A stretch of DNA of 64,000 nucleotides from CADEDH01 sp965216205 (GCA_965216205.1 OZ244139.1:1612001-1676000); one strand, 5' to 3'. Shown: positions 8,047-17,049, counted from the first letter of the stretch. Numbers and translations are program-made. The notes: generated from the sequence alone by a model not told the origin.

Positions 8047-9132
8047 ATGAACCACGATGCGACCACGAGCGAGCCTGTTCTGACGGCACGTCAGCTCAAC
8101 CGTGCGCTCCTGGCCAGGCAGTATCTGCTCGAGCGGGTGCCATCAGCGCTGCCAGCGGCACTCGAACAGATCGCCGGCCTGCCCGCCCAGCACGGCTCTG
8201 CCTACATCGGCCTCCGCTCCCGGCTCGCACACTTCGAGCGCGGCGCGCTCACCGCGGCGCTCGAGGACCGGTCGGTGGTGCAGGCGTCGCTCATGCGCCA
8301 GGCGATCTACGTGGTGTCACAGCACGACTTCGTGCTGATGGCCGCCGGCGTTCGCCGGGCGCGACGGGAGTGGTGGCTACGGGTTTCGCGTTCGCGCGGG
8401 CTCGACGAGGCTGCCTACCGGACACTGGCAGACAAGCTCACCGCCACCCTCCAGAACGGCCCGAGGACCCGGGCGGAGCTCCTCGAGGACATCGACGGCG
8501 CTGGCTTTCCGAGGCACGCCTTCGAGGGGGTCGTGCTGTGGCTCGACCTCGTCCGGGTGCCGCCCCACGGCACCTGGGAGCATCCAGGAGCCGACCTGTT
8601 CGGCCTCGCCGACGACTGGATCGACGACCGGGCGACCCCGATCGACGCCATCGACGTCTCGGACGGGCTCGACCTGCTGGTGCAACGCTACTTCCGGGCG
8701 TTCGGGCCCGCGTCGTTGTCCGACGTCGCCTCGTGGGCCGGGGTGCCGGTCGCGGCGCTGGAGCCGTCGATCGAGCGGCTCGACCTCCGCCGCTTCCACG
8801 ACGAGGCGGCGAACCTGCTCCTCGACCTGCCGTTCGGTCCGCTGCCCGATCCAGACACGCCGGCCCCGGTTCGGTTCCTTCCCACCTGGGATGCGGTCCA
8901 TCTCGTCCACGCAAAGCGAGCCGGGATCCTCGCCGAGGAGCATCGCGACCGGGCGCTGGCCACCAGCATGCCGTCGGGTGTCGGGACGTTCCTCGTCGAC
9001 GGGCAGGCCGCAGGTCGGTGGACGTTCACCGGTGAGACGGTCGAGACCGACGCCTTCGCTCCAATCCCGCCAGCGGTGCGCGAGGAGGTCGAGTCCGAAG
9101 CAGCCGACCTCGCTGCCTTCTACACGGCCTAA
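8047..9132 (+). CDS. Winged-helix DNA-binding protein, HTH_42 / AlkZ-like
   Basis: 361-residue protein of the PF06224 family (DUF1006, HTH_42), which includes the interstrand-crosslink DNA glycosylase AlkZ/YcaQ and AlkX as well as many uncharacterised members. Seen: N-terminal LTARQLNRALLARQYLLER, the family block IAGLPAQHGSAYIGLRSRL, QASLMRQAIYVVSQHDF, and the C-terminal GTFLVDGQAAGRWTF. AlkZ relies on a Gln-x-Gln pair in its catalytic region; here the corresponding block reads AQHGS, so glycosylase activity is uncertain. ATG 8047 is preferred to the in-frame GTG 8026, though the Shine-Dalgarno is weak. Transcribed divergently from the TauD gene. Confidence 0.8.
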   Translation: MNHDATTSEPVLTARQLNRALLARQYLLERVPSALPAALEQIAGLPAQHGSAYIGLRSRLAHFERGALTAALEDRSVVQASLMRQAIYVVSQHDFVLMAAGVRRARREWWLRVSRSRGLDEAAYRTLADKLTATLQNGPRTRAELLEDIDGAGFPRHAFEGVVLWLDLVRVPPHGTWEHPGADLFGLADDWIDDRATPIDAIDVSDGLDLLVQRYFRAFGPASLSDVASWAGVPVAALEPSIERLDLRRFHDEAANLLLDLPFGPLPDPDTPAPVRFLPTWDAVHLVHAKRAGILAEEHRDRALATSMPSGVGTFLVDGQAAGRWTFTGETVETDAFAPIPPAVREEVESEAADLAAFYTA

Positions 9133-9153
9133 CGGCCGACCGGGCAGGGTGGA

Positions 9154-10167
9154 TCAGCCGGTGGTCGGGATGGCGGCGACCCGGTCGCGGACCCGCCGGA
9201 AGAAGTCGACGGCCGTCGCACGTGGATCGTCCGCTCGGGTGAGCTCGCGGTAGGGGAGCCGGGCACCGGTGAAGCCCTCGGTGGCGCGCAGCTCGTCGTC
9301 GGCGGGGATCGCGAGCCGATCGGGCCACCAGAGGGCGACGTACAGGTACGGCTCGTCGGAGCTGTCGTCACCGGGCGACGCGCCGTAGGAACCTCGCCGA
9401 TCCTCGTCGCCCACCTCGATCGCCGGGTCGAAGTGACCGGGCCACAGTTGGACCCGGCTGGCGTCGACCGACGCGTCGTCGGCCCGGACGAGCTCGAGGG
9501 CGGCGGTGCCGAGGCCCCACCAGGCGTCGAGGAACGACACCGCGTCGGCCGTGACCGTGAGCGGGGCGCCGGCGTCGCCGATCGGTGGTGAGTCGTGCTC
9601 GGCGGCGACGTCGGGATCGATCGACGAGCCGATCAGCTCCGCCGCCGCCTCCAACGTGGTGATCGGCGCCGCGACGGCCCGCCCGTCGCGCTGCACCACG
9701 AGCCGCTCGCCGTCGACCCTGACCTGGGTGTCGTCGCCGAAGAACGGGGTGCCGAAGCCGCCGAGCGTCCACCGCAAGCCGAACTTCCCGTTCACCTGAT
9801 GGCGGGCTGGCGCGATCACGTAGGCGGCGAGGCGGTGCAGGTCGGTCCGCACCGCCACCAGGCGGTCGGGCAGGCTCGGCAGGGTCCGGCCATCGATGAG
9901 GCAGCGGTCGGCGGCCCACGCTGTCAACGACTCGTCGTCGCGCTCGGCCACCAGCTCGTCCCACGTCAGGTCGCCGCCCACCGGAGCGACCATGGGTGAT
10001 CCGCTCACCCCGTCGTTGACCGGGTCGTCGGCGAGGTGGTCACCGTGCTCGATCGCGGGCGGCGAGGGTTCGAGCACCCGTGCCCCGTATCCGGTGCCGG
10101 CTTTGACCTGCGCTTCCGCTGCGGGGTGGCGGGCCGCCACCACGGTCTCGCTCGCTCGGTTGGCCAT
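9154..10167 (-). CDS. Conserved-looking protein of unknown family
   Basis: 337-residue soluble protein that I do not recognise as a named domain. It has no signal peptide or membrane segment. Notable blocks are MAPVGGDLTWDELVAERDD-like acidic N-terminus, LHRLAAYVIAPARHQVNGKF, LRWTLGGFGTPFFGDDTQVR, SFLDAWWGLGTAALELV and VQLWPGHFDPAIEVG followed by PYLYVALWWPDR. The Trp-rich conserved motifs and high GC3 argue for a real gene. ATG 10167 has GAGGAAACGC in front of it; the frame further upstream to 10389 overlaps Hen1. It is divergent from the Hen1-Pnkp RNA repair operon with 118 bases between starts, so a link with RNA repair is possible but unproven. Confidence 0.75.
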   Translation of the reverse strand: MANRASETVVAARHPAAEAQVKAGTGYGARVLEPSPPAIEHGDHLADDPVNDGVSGSPMVAPVGGDLTWDELVAERDDESLTAWAADRCLIDGRTLPSLPDRLVAVRTDLHRLAAYVIAPARHQVNGKFGLRWTLGGFGTPFFGDDTQVRVDGERLVVQRDGRAVAAPITTLEAAAELIGSSIDPDVAAEHDSPPIGDAGAPLTVTADAVSFLDAWWGLGTAALELVRADDASVDASRVQLWPGHFDPAIEVGDEDRRGSYGASPGDDSSDEPYLYVALWWPDRLAIPADDELRATEGFTGARLPYRELTRADDPRATAVDFFRRVRDRVAAIPTTG

Positions 10168-10285
10168 GCGTTTCCTCTCGACCGGGGGGAAGGGGCTGAC
10201 GTCCGTCGTGGAGGCGGTCGCCCTACGCTCTCCGGGGGGAAATCGGGCGACGACCGTCACCGCACGGCGTTGAATGGAGTCTGCC

Positions 10286-11692
10286 ATGATCTTGACGCTG
10301 ACAGCCCTGGGTGGCGTTGCGGATGCGGCGGACAGCGATGCGACCGACCTCGGCTTCGTCCTACGCAAGCACCCCGAGCGGGTCCGCACCGTCGACGTCG
10401 GGTTCGGTCATGCCCACGTCTTCTACCCCGAGGCGACACCGGCCCGCTGCACCGCGACGCTGTTCGTCGAGGTCGACCCGGTAGGTCTCAGCAGGACGCC
10501 CGGTGGGTCGTCGTCGAATCTCGAGCCCTATGTGAACGACCGGCCCTACGTGGCGTCGTCGTTCCTGAGCGTGGCGATCGGTCGGCTCTACGGGTCGGCG
10601 ATGAACGGTCGCTGTCCCGAGCGGCCTGAGCTGGTCGATGCCGCTCGGTCGCTGGTGGCGTCGCTGCCTGTCGTGGCGGTTCGGGGCGGGGTGGAGCTGC
10701 TCCAGCGGTTGTTCTGCCCGCTCGGCTACGAGGTCACCGCGAAGCGACTGCCACCCGACGACGGGATCCCCCACACCGACGAGAGTCCCTTCCACGAGGT
10801 CCAGCTCGCTGCGACGGTGACCGTGCGCGACCTCCTCGCCCATCTCTATGTGCTGTTGCCGGTGCTCGACGATCGCAAGCACTACTGGGTGGGTCATGCC
10901 GAGATCGACAAGCTGCTCCGGCGCGGCGGGTCGTGGCTGGCCGACCATCCGGAGAGCGAGCTGATCACCCGCCGCTATCTCCGGAACCACGCACCGCTGA
11001 CCCGCGACGCCCTCGCTCGCCTCGCCGACGACGGATGCGACCCGGACCTCGTCGACAGCGATCAGGCGGCGGTCGAGGAGCGAGCCGAGCGCCCGCTCAG
11101 CCTCAACGAGCGGCGACTCCGGGCTGTGGTCGACGAGGTCAGGGCGCTCGCTGCCACCCGCGTGGTCGACCTCGGGTGTGGCGAGGGTCGTCTCCTGCAG
11201 CGGTTGGCGGCTGAACCACAGCTCGTCCGGGTGTGCGGTGTCGACGTGTCGCTGGCGGCCCTCGGTCGAGCCGCCCGACGCCTCGACCGGGAGCTGGAGG
11301 GTCACCGGCGGGAGCGGGTCGAACTGCTCCACGGGGCCTTGACCTACCTCGATCGACGGCTGGTCGGGTTCGACGTGGCGACGATCGTGGAGGTCGTCGA
11401 GCACCTCGACCCCGAGCGGCTCGATGTGTTCACCGAGATCGTGTTCCGTCAGCTCCGGCCGACCGCGGTGATCGTCACGACACCGAACATCGAGTACAAC
11501 CTCCACTTCGAGAACCTGCCGCCGTCGGGGCTGCGGCATGGCGATCACCGCTTCGAGTGGACCCGCGCCGAGTTCGCCGAGTGGGGCGATGCTGCAGCGC
11601 GAGCGCACGGCTATCGGGTCCGCTACGACCGCATCGGCGAGGAGCAGGAGGTCGGTGGGTCGCCGACCCAGATGGCGGTGTTCACCCGATGA
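10286..11692 (+). CDS. hen1: Bacterial Hen1, 3'-terminal RNA ribose 2'-O-methyltransferase
   Basis: 468-residue bacterial Hen1. It methylates the 2'-OH of the 3'-terminal nucleotide at an RNA break so that Pnkp-repaired RNA cannot be cut again at the same place. The N-terminal half (LRKHPERVRTVDVGFGHAHV, then FYPEATPARCTATLFVEVDP) is the Pnkp-activating ligase-like domain. The C-terminal methyltransferase has the SAM motif VVDLGCGEGRLL (about 293-304), the Mn-binding ExxEH in EVVEHLD (about 369-375) and the distal histidines in RHGDHRFEW (about 416-424). ATG 10286 is preceded by GGAG at good spacing. The stop overlaps the pnkp start (ATGA). Confidence 0.95.
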   Translation: MILTLTALGGVADAADSDATDLGFVLRKHPERVRTVDVGFGHAHVFYPEATPARCTATLFVEVDPVGLSRTPGGSSSNLEPYVNDRPYVASSFLSVAIGRLYGSAMNGRCPERPELVDAARSLVASLPVVAVRGGVELLQRLFCPLGYEVTAKRLPPDDGIPHTDESPFHEVQLAATVTVRDLLAHLYVLLPVLDDRKHYWVGHAEIDKLLRRGGSWLADHPESELITRRYLRNHAPLTRDALARLADDGCDPDLVDSDQAAVEERAERPLSLNERRLRAVVDEVRALAATRVVDLGCGEGRLLQRLAAEPQLVRVCGVDVSLAALGRAARRLDRELEGHRRERVELLHGALTYLDRRLVGFDVATIVEVVEHLDPERLDVFTEIVFRQLRPTAVIVTTPNIEYNLHFENLPPSGLRHGDHRFEWTRAEFAEWGDAAARAHGYRVRYDRIGEEQEVGGSPTQMAVFTR

Positions 11693-14346
11693 GCGGTCAC
11701 GAGAAGACAACGGACGGGCCGGACGGACCGACCATCGAGCTCACGACGCCGGGTCTCGTGGTCCTCATCGGTCCGTCGGGCGCCGGCAAGTCGGCGTTCG
11801 CCGCCCGCCACTTCGCGCCGACCGAGGTCGTGTCGTCGGACGCGTGCCGAGCGGCGGTGGGCGATGACGAGACGGACCAGTCGGTGACCGGACTGGCGTT
11901 CGAACTGGTTCACGACATCGTCGACAAGCGACTCCAGCTCGGACGGCTCACCGTGGTCGACGCCACCAGCATTCGGCCGGAGGACCGCGCCCCGCTCACC
12001 GAGCTCGCCCGGCGGTGGGACTGGCTCTCGACCGCGATCGTGTTCGACCTCCCGCTCGACCAGTGCCTCACCAACAACGAGCAGCGAACCGATCGTCGAA
12101 CGCCACCGCACGCGATCGAGCGGCAGCATCGCACCCTTCGCAGGACCCGCAAACGGCTCTCGCGGGAGCGGTTCTCCCGCATCCACACGTTGCGGTCCGC
12201 GGCCGACGTGTCGACCGCCAGGGTCGAGCGGAACCCGGTGTGGAACGACCGTCGGTCCGACACCGGACCGTTCGACCTCGTCGGCGACGTGCACGGCTGC
12301 GATGCGGAGCTGATCGAACTGCTCGACGCCCTCGGCTACCGGACCGCGCCGTGGTTGGCCGACGGCCTGCCGGTCGACCACCCAGCAGGCCGCCGCGTCG
12401 TCTTCCTCGGTGACCTCGTCGATCGGGGCCCTGGCTCCGATCGCGTCCTCGACCTCGCGATGGCGATGGTCGAGGCGGGCACCGCGCTCTGCATCATGGG
12501 CAACCACGAGCAGAAGCTCGTCCGGGCGCTCGAGGGGAGGAAGGTGAAGGTCTCCCACGGTCTCGGCGGAACACTCGACCAGCTCGGTGCTCGGTCGCCG
12601 GAGTTCCAGGCCAGGGTGAAGGCGTTCGTCGGCGGCCTCGTCAGCCACTACGTCCTCGATGGCGGCCGCCTCGTGGTGGCCCACGCCGGCCTGCCAGCCC
12701 ACTACCACGGCCGAACCTCGGGCCGGGTCCGCAGCTTCGCGCTCTACGGCGACACCACCGGCGAGACCGACGAGTTCGGGCTACCGGTCCGGTACCCGTG
12801 GGCCGACGACTACCGCAGCGAGGCCGCCGTGGTCTACGGCCACACGCCGGTCCCCGAGGCCGTCTGGACCAACAACACCATCTGCCTCGACACCGGTTGC
12901 GTGTTCGGCGGCCAGCTCACCGCCCTGCGATGGCCGGAACGGGAGCTGGTCGCGGTCCCGGCCGCAGCCGAGTACTACGAGCCGATCCGGCCCCTCGACG
13001 TTCCCGACACGCCGGGTCCCCCCAGCCATACCGGCTCCCCGCGCCACACCGACTCCCCGCGCCACACCGACTCCCCGCGCCCCGCCCACGCCGATCGGTC
13101 GCCGGCACTTCTCGACGTCGACGACGTGCTCGGCAAGCGTCGGATCGTCACGTCGCTGGCCGGGCGCGTCCTCGTGGAGGCCGAGCGGTCGAGCGCAGCG
13201 ATCGAGGTCATGAGCCGGTTCGCCGTCGATCCCCGCTGGCTCTGCTACCTCCCGCCCACGCTGGCTCCCGTGGGCACGAGCGATCGACCCGACCACCTGG
13301 AGCACCCCCAGGAGGCCTTGGACTACTACCGGCGGGCCGGGGTGGGCGAGGTCATCTGCCAGGAGAAGCACATGGGCTCGCGGCTGGTGGCGATCGTCGC
13401 CGCCAGCCCCGAGGCCGCCCAGCACCGATTCGGCGTGACGAACGGCGCCGGCGGGGTGCTCGTCACCAGGACCGGGCGGCCGTTCTTCACCGAGCCGGAA
13501 CTCACGACGGCCGTGCTCGGCGGGCTCCGCGACGCGGTCACCGCCGCCGGCTGGTGGGACCGGTTCGAGACCGACTGGATCGCCATCGACGGTGAGCTGC
13601 TCCCCTGGTCGGTGAAGGCAGGCGCCCTCATCGCCGACCAGTACGCGCCAACCGGGGTCGCCGGCGTCGCCAACCTGGCCGCTGCCACCGACGCACTCCG
13701 CGCCGCCGTCGATCGGGGGATCGACTGCCACGAGCTCCTCGACCGATCGATTCGACGCGGCGCCCACCTGGCTGCCTACGTCGAGGCGTACGGCCGGTAC
13801 TGCTGGGAGGTGAACGGTGCGGACGGGATCCGTATCGCGCCGTTCCAGGTCCTGGCGGTGGAGGGGGAGGTGCTTGCGAGGCGCTCCCACCGTTGGCATC
13901 TCGACACGATCGACGACCTCGTCACCGCAGCGCCTGCGCTCGTCCAGACCACGGAGCGGCGAGTCGTCGATCTCGGCCAGCGGTCGGACGTCGACGCCGC
14001 CGTGTCGTGGTGGACCGGGTTGACCGAACGGGGCGGCGAGGGGATGGTGGTCAAGCCGGTCGAGCCGATCGTGGTGGGCGAGCGGGGGCTCGTGCTCCCG
14101 GGACTGAAGTGCCGGGGCCGGGAGTATCTCCGCATCATCTACGGGCCCGAGTACCTCGAGCCTCAGAACCTGGAGCGGCTCCGACGGCGGAACCTCGGCA
14201 GGAAGTCGTCGCTCGCCCGGCGGGAGTTCGCGCTCGGGATCGAGGCGCTCGACCGGTTCGTGGCCCGAGAGCACCTGCACCGGGTCCACGAGTGCGTGTT
14301 CGGCGTGCTGGCGCTGGAGAGCGAGCCGGTCGACCCGAGGTTGTGA
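11689..14346 (+). CDS. pnkp: Polynucleotide kinase-phosphatase-ligase Pnkp of bacterial RNA repair
   Basis: 885-residue three-domain RNA end-healing and sealing enzyme, partner of Hen1. Residues about 20-170 are the 5'-kinase (P-loop GPSGAGKS, about 27-34). Residues about 195-420 are a binuclear metallophosphatase that removes 2',3'-cyclic or 3' phosphates (GDVHGC, FLGDLVDRG, MGNHE). Residues about 540-885 are the adenylyltransferase/ligase domain with nucleotidyl lysine in EKHMGSR (about 560) and IDGELLPW. The linker between phosphatase and ligase (about 440-470) carries a short tandem repeat (HTGSPR, HTDSPR, HTDSPR). The start overlaps the Hen1 stop by four bases, so the pair is translationally coupled. 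The longer open frame upstream (from 11233) lies antisense-free within hen1 and is not used. Confidence 0.95.
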   Translation: MSGHEKTTDGPDGPTIELTTPGLVVLIGPSGAGKSAFAARHFAPTEVVSSDACRAAVGDDETDQSVTGLAFELVHDIVDKRLQLGRLTVVDATSIRPEDRAPLTELARRWDWLSTAIVFDLPLDQCLTNNEQRTDRRTPPHAIERQHRTLRRTRKRLSRERFSRIHTLRSAADVSTARVERNPVWNDRRSDTGPFDLVGDVHGCDAELIELLDALGYRTAPWLADGLPVDHPAGRRVVFLGDLVDRGPGSDRVLDLAMAMVEAGTALCIMGNHEQKLVRALEGRKVKVSHGLGGTLDQLGARSPEFQARVKAFVGGLVSHYVLDGGRLVVAHAGLPAHYHGRTSGRVRSFALYGDTTGETDEFGLPVRYPWADDYRSEAAVVYGHTPVPEAVWTNNTICLDTGCVFGGQLTALRWPERELVAVPAAAEYYEPIRPLDVPDTPGPPSHTGSPRHTDSPRHTDSPRPAHADRSPALLDVDDVLGKRRIVTSLAGRVLVEAERSSAAIEVMSRFAVDPRWLCYLPPTLAPVGTSDRPDHLEHPQEALDYYRRAGVGEVICQEKHMGSRLVAIVAASPEAAQHRFGVTNGAGGVLVTRTGRPFFTEPELTTAVLGGLRDAVTAAGWWDRFETDWIAIDGELLPWSVKAGALIADQYAPTGVAGVANLAAATDALRAAVDRGIDCHELLDRSIRRGAHLAAYVEAYGRYCWEVNGADGIRIAPFQVLAVEGEVLARRSHRWHLDTIDDLVTAAPALVQTTERRVVDLGQRSDVDAAVSWWTGLTERGGEGMVVKPVEPIVVGERGLVLPGLKCRGREYLRIIYGPEYLEPQNLERLRRRNLGRKSSLARREFALGIEALDRFVAREHLHRVHECVFGVLALESEPVDPRL

Positions 14347-14363
14347 CTGCTCCGGGTGGAGGT

Positions 14364-14741
14364 CTACCCGCCGTCGTCGAGGGTGACCACGAGCTCGGTG
14401 ATGAGACCGTCGGCGATCGTGTACCGGTCGGTGCCGTCGACGGGATGTTCGAATGCCGACGACCGACACTCCCACCGCGCCGTGGCACCGCTCGGGCTTG
14501 CCTCGATCGACCGCACATCGAGCTCGAAGTCGGGCAGGGGAACGTCCCATCCGGCCCGGAGCCGGTCGCGGATGGCCGCCTTCCCCACGGCCGGCTCCAG
14601 CCCGCTGAACGGTTCGTCGTACACGGCGTCGTCGGCGAACATCGCCAACATCTCGGTCTCGGCGGCGGCCCCGCGGCGCATCGCAGCCAGGTAGTGGCTC
14701 GCGATGTCCGTGGCTGCCTGCTCGTCACTGGTCTCGGTCAT
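14364..14741 (-). CDS. SnoaL-like / NTF2-fold protein
   Basis: 125-residue protein of the SnoaL-like polyketide cyclase / NTF2 superfamily: ASHYLAAMRRGAAAETEMLA, MFADDAVYDEPFSGLEPAVG, KAAIRDRLRAGW and WECRSSAFEHPVDGTDRYT. The family includes isomerases, cyclases and hydrolases on a cone-shaped fold; no substrate can be assigned. ATG 14741 was chosen since the domain begins soon after it; the open frame continues upstream to 14903 through the divergent LuxR gene and is not expected to be translated. Confidence 0.8.
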   Translation of the reverse strand: MTETSDEQAATDIASHYLAAMRRGAAAETEMLAMFADDAVYDEPFSGLEPAVGKAAIRDRLRAGWDVPLPDFELDVRSIEASPSGATARWECRSSAFEHPVDGTDRYTIADGLITELVVTLDDGG

Positions 14742-14747
14742 GTCCAC

Positions 14748-14753
14748 TACCCT
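14748..14753 (+). promoter_or_regulatory. -10 box of a leaderless promoter
   Basis: TACCCT followed by exactly seven bases and then the GTG start at 14761. This TANNNT-N6-8-start layout recurs at several genes in the window and fits leaderless transcription known in actinobacteria. Confidence 0.6.
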
Positions 14754-14760
14754 CGCATCT

Positions 14761-15162
14761 GTGATTCCGTCCGGTGTGCGCAGCGCGGTCGACGAGCTCC
14801 TCGAGGTCATCGACGAGAGCCCCACGGAGCTGCCAGCGCGGCAGGTGGCAGCGCTCTGTGGGACGGGGCACGAGGTCACCATCGACTGCAGCCGCAAGCG
14901 CACCGTGGTCTACGTCGAGCCCGCCCGGCGGGTCGACATCGACCGGTTGACGCCCCGCGAGCGGGAGGTCGCGATGCTCGTCGTCGGCGGCTTCTCGAAC
15001 CAGCAGATAGCCCTGGCACTGTCGATCTCGCTCTACACGGTGAAGGATCACGTGCACGCGATCCTCACCAAGACCGCGTTGGAGCATCGGGGCCAGCTCA
15101 TCGTGGCGTGGCACGGGGGCACGCTCCACAGCAACGGAGCGATCGGATCCACCGGCCGGTAG
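14761..15162 (+). CDS. LuxR-type HTH transcriptional regulator
   Basis: 133-residue regulator. Its C-terminal half is a GerE/LuxR helix-turn-helix: LTPREREVAMLVVGGFSNQQ, then IALALSISLYTVKDHVHAIL and a final helix. The N-terminal 60 residues (SAVDELLEVIDESP..., with two cysteines) are not a receiver, autoinducer or PAS domain that I recognise. GTG 14761 is selected because TACCCT lies seven bases upstream; the in-frame ATG 14740 would overlap the divergent start codon in a shared CATG. It is flanked by two small enzymes on the opposite strand and may control the SnoaL-like gene. Confidence 0.8.
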   Translation: MIPSGVRSAVDELLEVIDESPTELPARQVAALCGTGHEVTIDCSRKRTVVYVEPARRVDIDRLTPREREVAMLVVGGFSNQQIALALSISLYTVKDHVHAILTKTALEHRGQLIVAWHGGTLHSNGAIGSTGR

Positions 15163-15471
15163 TCAGACGCCCGTCGACCACCGGGGGGTCATGAGCTGCA
15201 CGTTCGGCTCGCCGGCGAGGAGCGGACCCGCCGACTTCATGTACTCCATGAAGAATTCCGAGCCGGCGTTGGCCTGGAACGCGTCCTTGTCGCTGTAGAT
15301 CTCGAAGAGGTGGAAGACGTCGTCGTCGGCGTCATCGGTGCTCCACACCACCACCTCCTGCCGATCGTTCTCCTCCGCCCGTGGCGCGAGCTGCTGCCGG
15401 TAGAGCTCGTACAGCTCGTCACGCTTCCCGGGCTGGGCCTTCGAGGTGACCATCATCGCAAGCTTTTCCAT
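15163..15471 (-). CDS. Antibiotic biosynthesis monooxygenase-like dimeric barrel protein
   Basis: 102-residue protein of the ABM (PF03992) dimeric alpha-beta barrel family: MEKLAMMVTSKAQPGKRDEL, YRQQLAPRAEEND, VFHLFEIYSDKDAFQANA, SEFFMEYMKSAGPLL. The family covers cofactor-free quinone-forming monooxygenases and haem degraders; single small members are often stress or detoxification proteins. Its stop abuts the stop of the convergent LuxR gene (15162/15163) with no terminator room between them. Confidence 0.82.
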   Translation of the reverse strand: MEKLAMMVTSKAQPGKRDELYELYRQQLAPRAEENDRQEVVVWSTDDADDDVFHLFEIYSDKDAFQANAGSEFFMEYMKSAGPLLAGEPNVQLMTPRWSTGV

Positions 15472-15579
15472 GGCCGGAACGTAAGCAGATCGCAGCGACG
15501 TCGTACATCCATCCATGGGGGGATGAAGAACCGGGGCACGAGCGGGAATGCGCCCGAGGCCAATCAGGTTCCGAGACCG

Positions 15580-16962
15580 ATGAACAAGCTCCTGGTGCTG
15601 CTGCTCGGTCTCGGTCTCCTCGCTGCCGCCTGTAGCGGTTCCGACGACGCGTCGGACGGACCGGCCGACGACGCCACGTCGGATGAGGGCGGTGGAGGTG
15701 ACGAGACCGCAGCGTCGGACGATGGATCCGACGGCAGCGACTCCGAGGACGACGCCGACGGCGATGGGCGGGCCGACGACGAGGAGACGCCGGCTTCCGA
15801 GCTCTTCTCGCCGACGGAGACCGACGAGCCGTTCGACCTGTCGGGCGGGGCCACGTCGACCGACGAGGGCGTCACGGTGGTCGACGATGACCCGAGGGGA
15901 GCGCTCACCGAGCTCGTCGCCCAGGCGACCGAGCCGTGGACGACCGACTGGACCCGCCAGACGATCGAGCTCGACAGCCTCGGGGCGGGGATCCCACGGG
16001 TCGATCCCCGGGATGCGATCCCGCCGATCGATCTTCCCAAGTTCGAGCCGATCGCGGAGGCCGGGTGGATCGGCGACCGTGAGCCGGGTGCCCTGGTGCA
16101 GATCGACGACGACGTCCGCTTCTACCCGCTCTCGATCCTGACCCGCCACGAGATCGTCAACGACCGGTTCGGCGACGTGCCGGTGGCGGTCACCTTCTGC
16201 CCGCTGTGCAACACGGCCATCTCGTTCGATGCCCGGGTCGACGGTGAGGCGGTGCGGTTCGGGGTGTCGGGCCTGCTCCGCAACTCCGATCTAGTGATGT
16301 GGGACGAGTCGACCACGTCGCTGTGGCAGCAGCTCACCGGCGAGGGGATCGTCGGGCAGTTCGCCGGAACGCAGTTGGAGCTGATCCCCACGTCGATCGT
16401 GTCGTACGCCGACGCCAGGGAGAACTTCCCCGATGCGTGGTCGCTGTCTCGCCAGACCGGCTTCCCGATCGAGTACGGCGTCAACGGCTACGCCGGGTAC
16501 AGCTCGAGCACCACACCGTTCCTGTTCGACGGCGAGCCCGATCCCCGGTTCCCTGCGCTGTCACGGGTGGTCGGTGTCACGATCGACGATGCGGCCAAGG
16601 CCTACCACTTCGACACGATCAGCGAGGAGCTGGCGGTCAACGACGAGTTGGCCGGGGTGCCGATCGCCGTGCTGTGGGGCGGCGACACGGCCGACGCACT
16701 CGATCAGCCGGTCATCGCCGACGCGGCCGCCATCGGCACCGGGATCGTGTTCGACCGCCGCATCGGCGACGAGACGCTCACCTTCAGCAGCGCTGGCGAC
16801 GATCGCTTCGTCGACGACGAGACCGGATCGACCTGGACCCTGCTCGGCGTGGCCGTCGACGGGCCGCTCGAAGGCGAGCAGCTCACCACTGTCGCCCACC
16901 GCAACGAGTTCTGGTTCGCCTGGGCCGCGTTCTTCCCCGACGCCCCGGTCCACGGCACCTGA
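15580..16962 (+). CDS. DUF3179-domain lipoprotein
   Basis: 460-residue predicted lipoprotein. MNKLLVLLLGLGLLAAACSG is a signal peptide with lipobox, lipidated at Cys18, followed by an acidic Asp/Ser/Gly linker of about 80 residues. The rest is a DUF3179 domain with its typical blocks: VQIDDDVRFYPLSILTRHE, VAVTFCPLCNTAISFDAR (CxxC), DSLVMWDE-like and WQQLTGEGIVGQFAG. The function of DUF3179 is unknown; the CPLC motif suggests metal or redox binding. ATG 15580 is chosen because the signal peptide begins exactly there. An antisense gene starts at 15471, so the promoter must lie in the short gap. Confidence 0.88.
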   Translation: MNKLLVLLLGLGLLAAACSGSDDASDGPADDATSDEGGGGDETAASDDGSDGSDSEDDADGDGRADDEETPASELFSPTETDEPFDLSGGATSTDEGVTVVDDDPRGALTELVAQATEPWTTDWTRQTIELDSLGAGIPRVDPRDAIPPIDLPKFEPIAEAGWIGDREPGALVQIDDDVRFYPLSILTRHEIVNDRFGDVPVAVTFCPLCNTAISFDARVDGEAVRFGVSGLLRNSDLVMWDESTTSLWQQLTGEGIVGQFAGTQLELIPTSIVSYADARENFPDAWSLSRQTGFPIEYGVNGYAGYSSSTTPFLFDGEPDPRFPALSRVVGVTIDDAAKAYHFDTISEELAVNDELAGVPIAVLWGGDTADALDQPVIADAAAIGTGIVFDRRIGDETLTFSSAGDDRFVDDETGSTWTLLGVAVDGPLEGEQLTTVAHRNEFWFAWAAFFPDAPVHGT

Positions 16963-16966
16963 GTGC

Positions 16967-17043
16967 CCAGAAACCCCCCGAAATTTGTGTGTCTGACAGC
17001 GGGAGCCGCTGCAAACTCCACGAATTCCGGGGGGGGTGTCTGG
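16967..17043. repeat. Long imperfect inverted repeat between convergent genes
   Basis: Arms 16967-16989 (CCAGAAACCCCCCGAAATTT...) and 17019-17043 are reverse complements with few mismatches, giving a stem of over 20 bp. The loop holds a second perfect hairpin CAGCGG-gag-CCGCTG (16997-17011). It fills the whole gap between two convergent genes and may act as a bidirectional terminator or be a REP-like element. Confidence 0.75.
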
Positions 17044-17049
17044 CCCACG

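Noticed and set aside
12781..14550. 589-codon minus-strand ORF opposite pnkp
   Set aside because: Pnkp motifs are clear on the plus strand and the minus frame has His/Arg/Gly-rich composition typical of antisense frames.
14704..14742. Start of the LuxR gene at ATG 14740 sharing CATG with the divergent start codon
   Set aside because: A GTG at 14761 has a -10 box at the seven-base leaderless distance, and sharing the start codons would leave no promoter for either gene.
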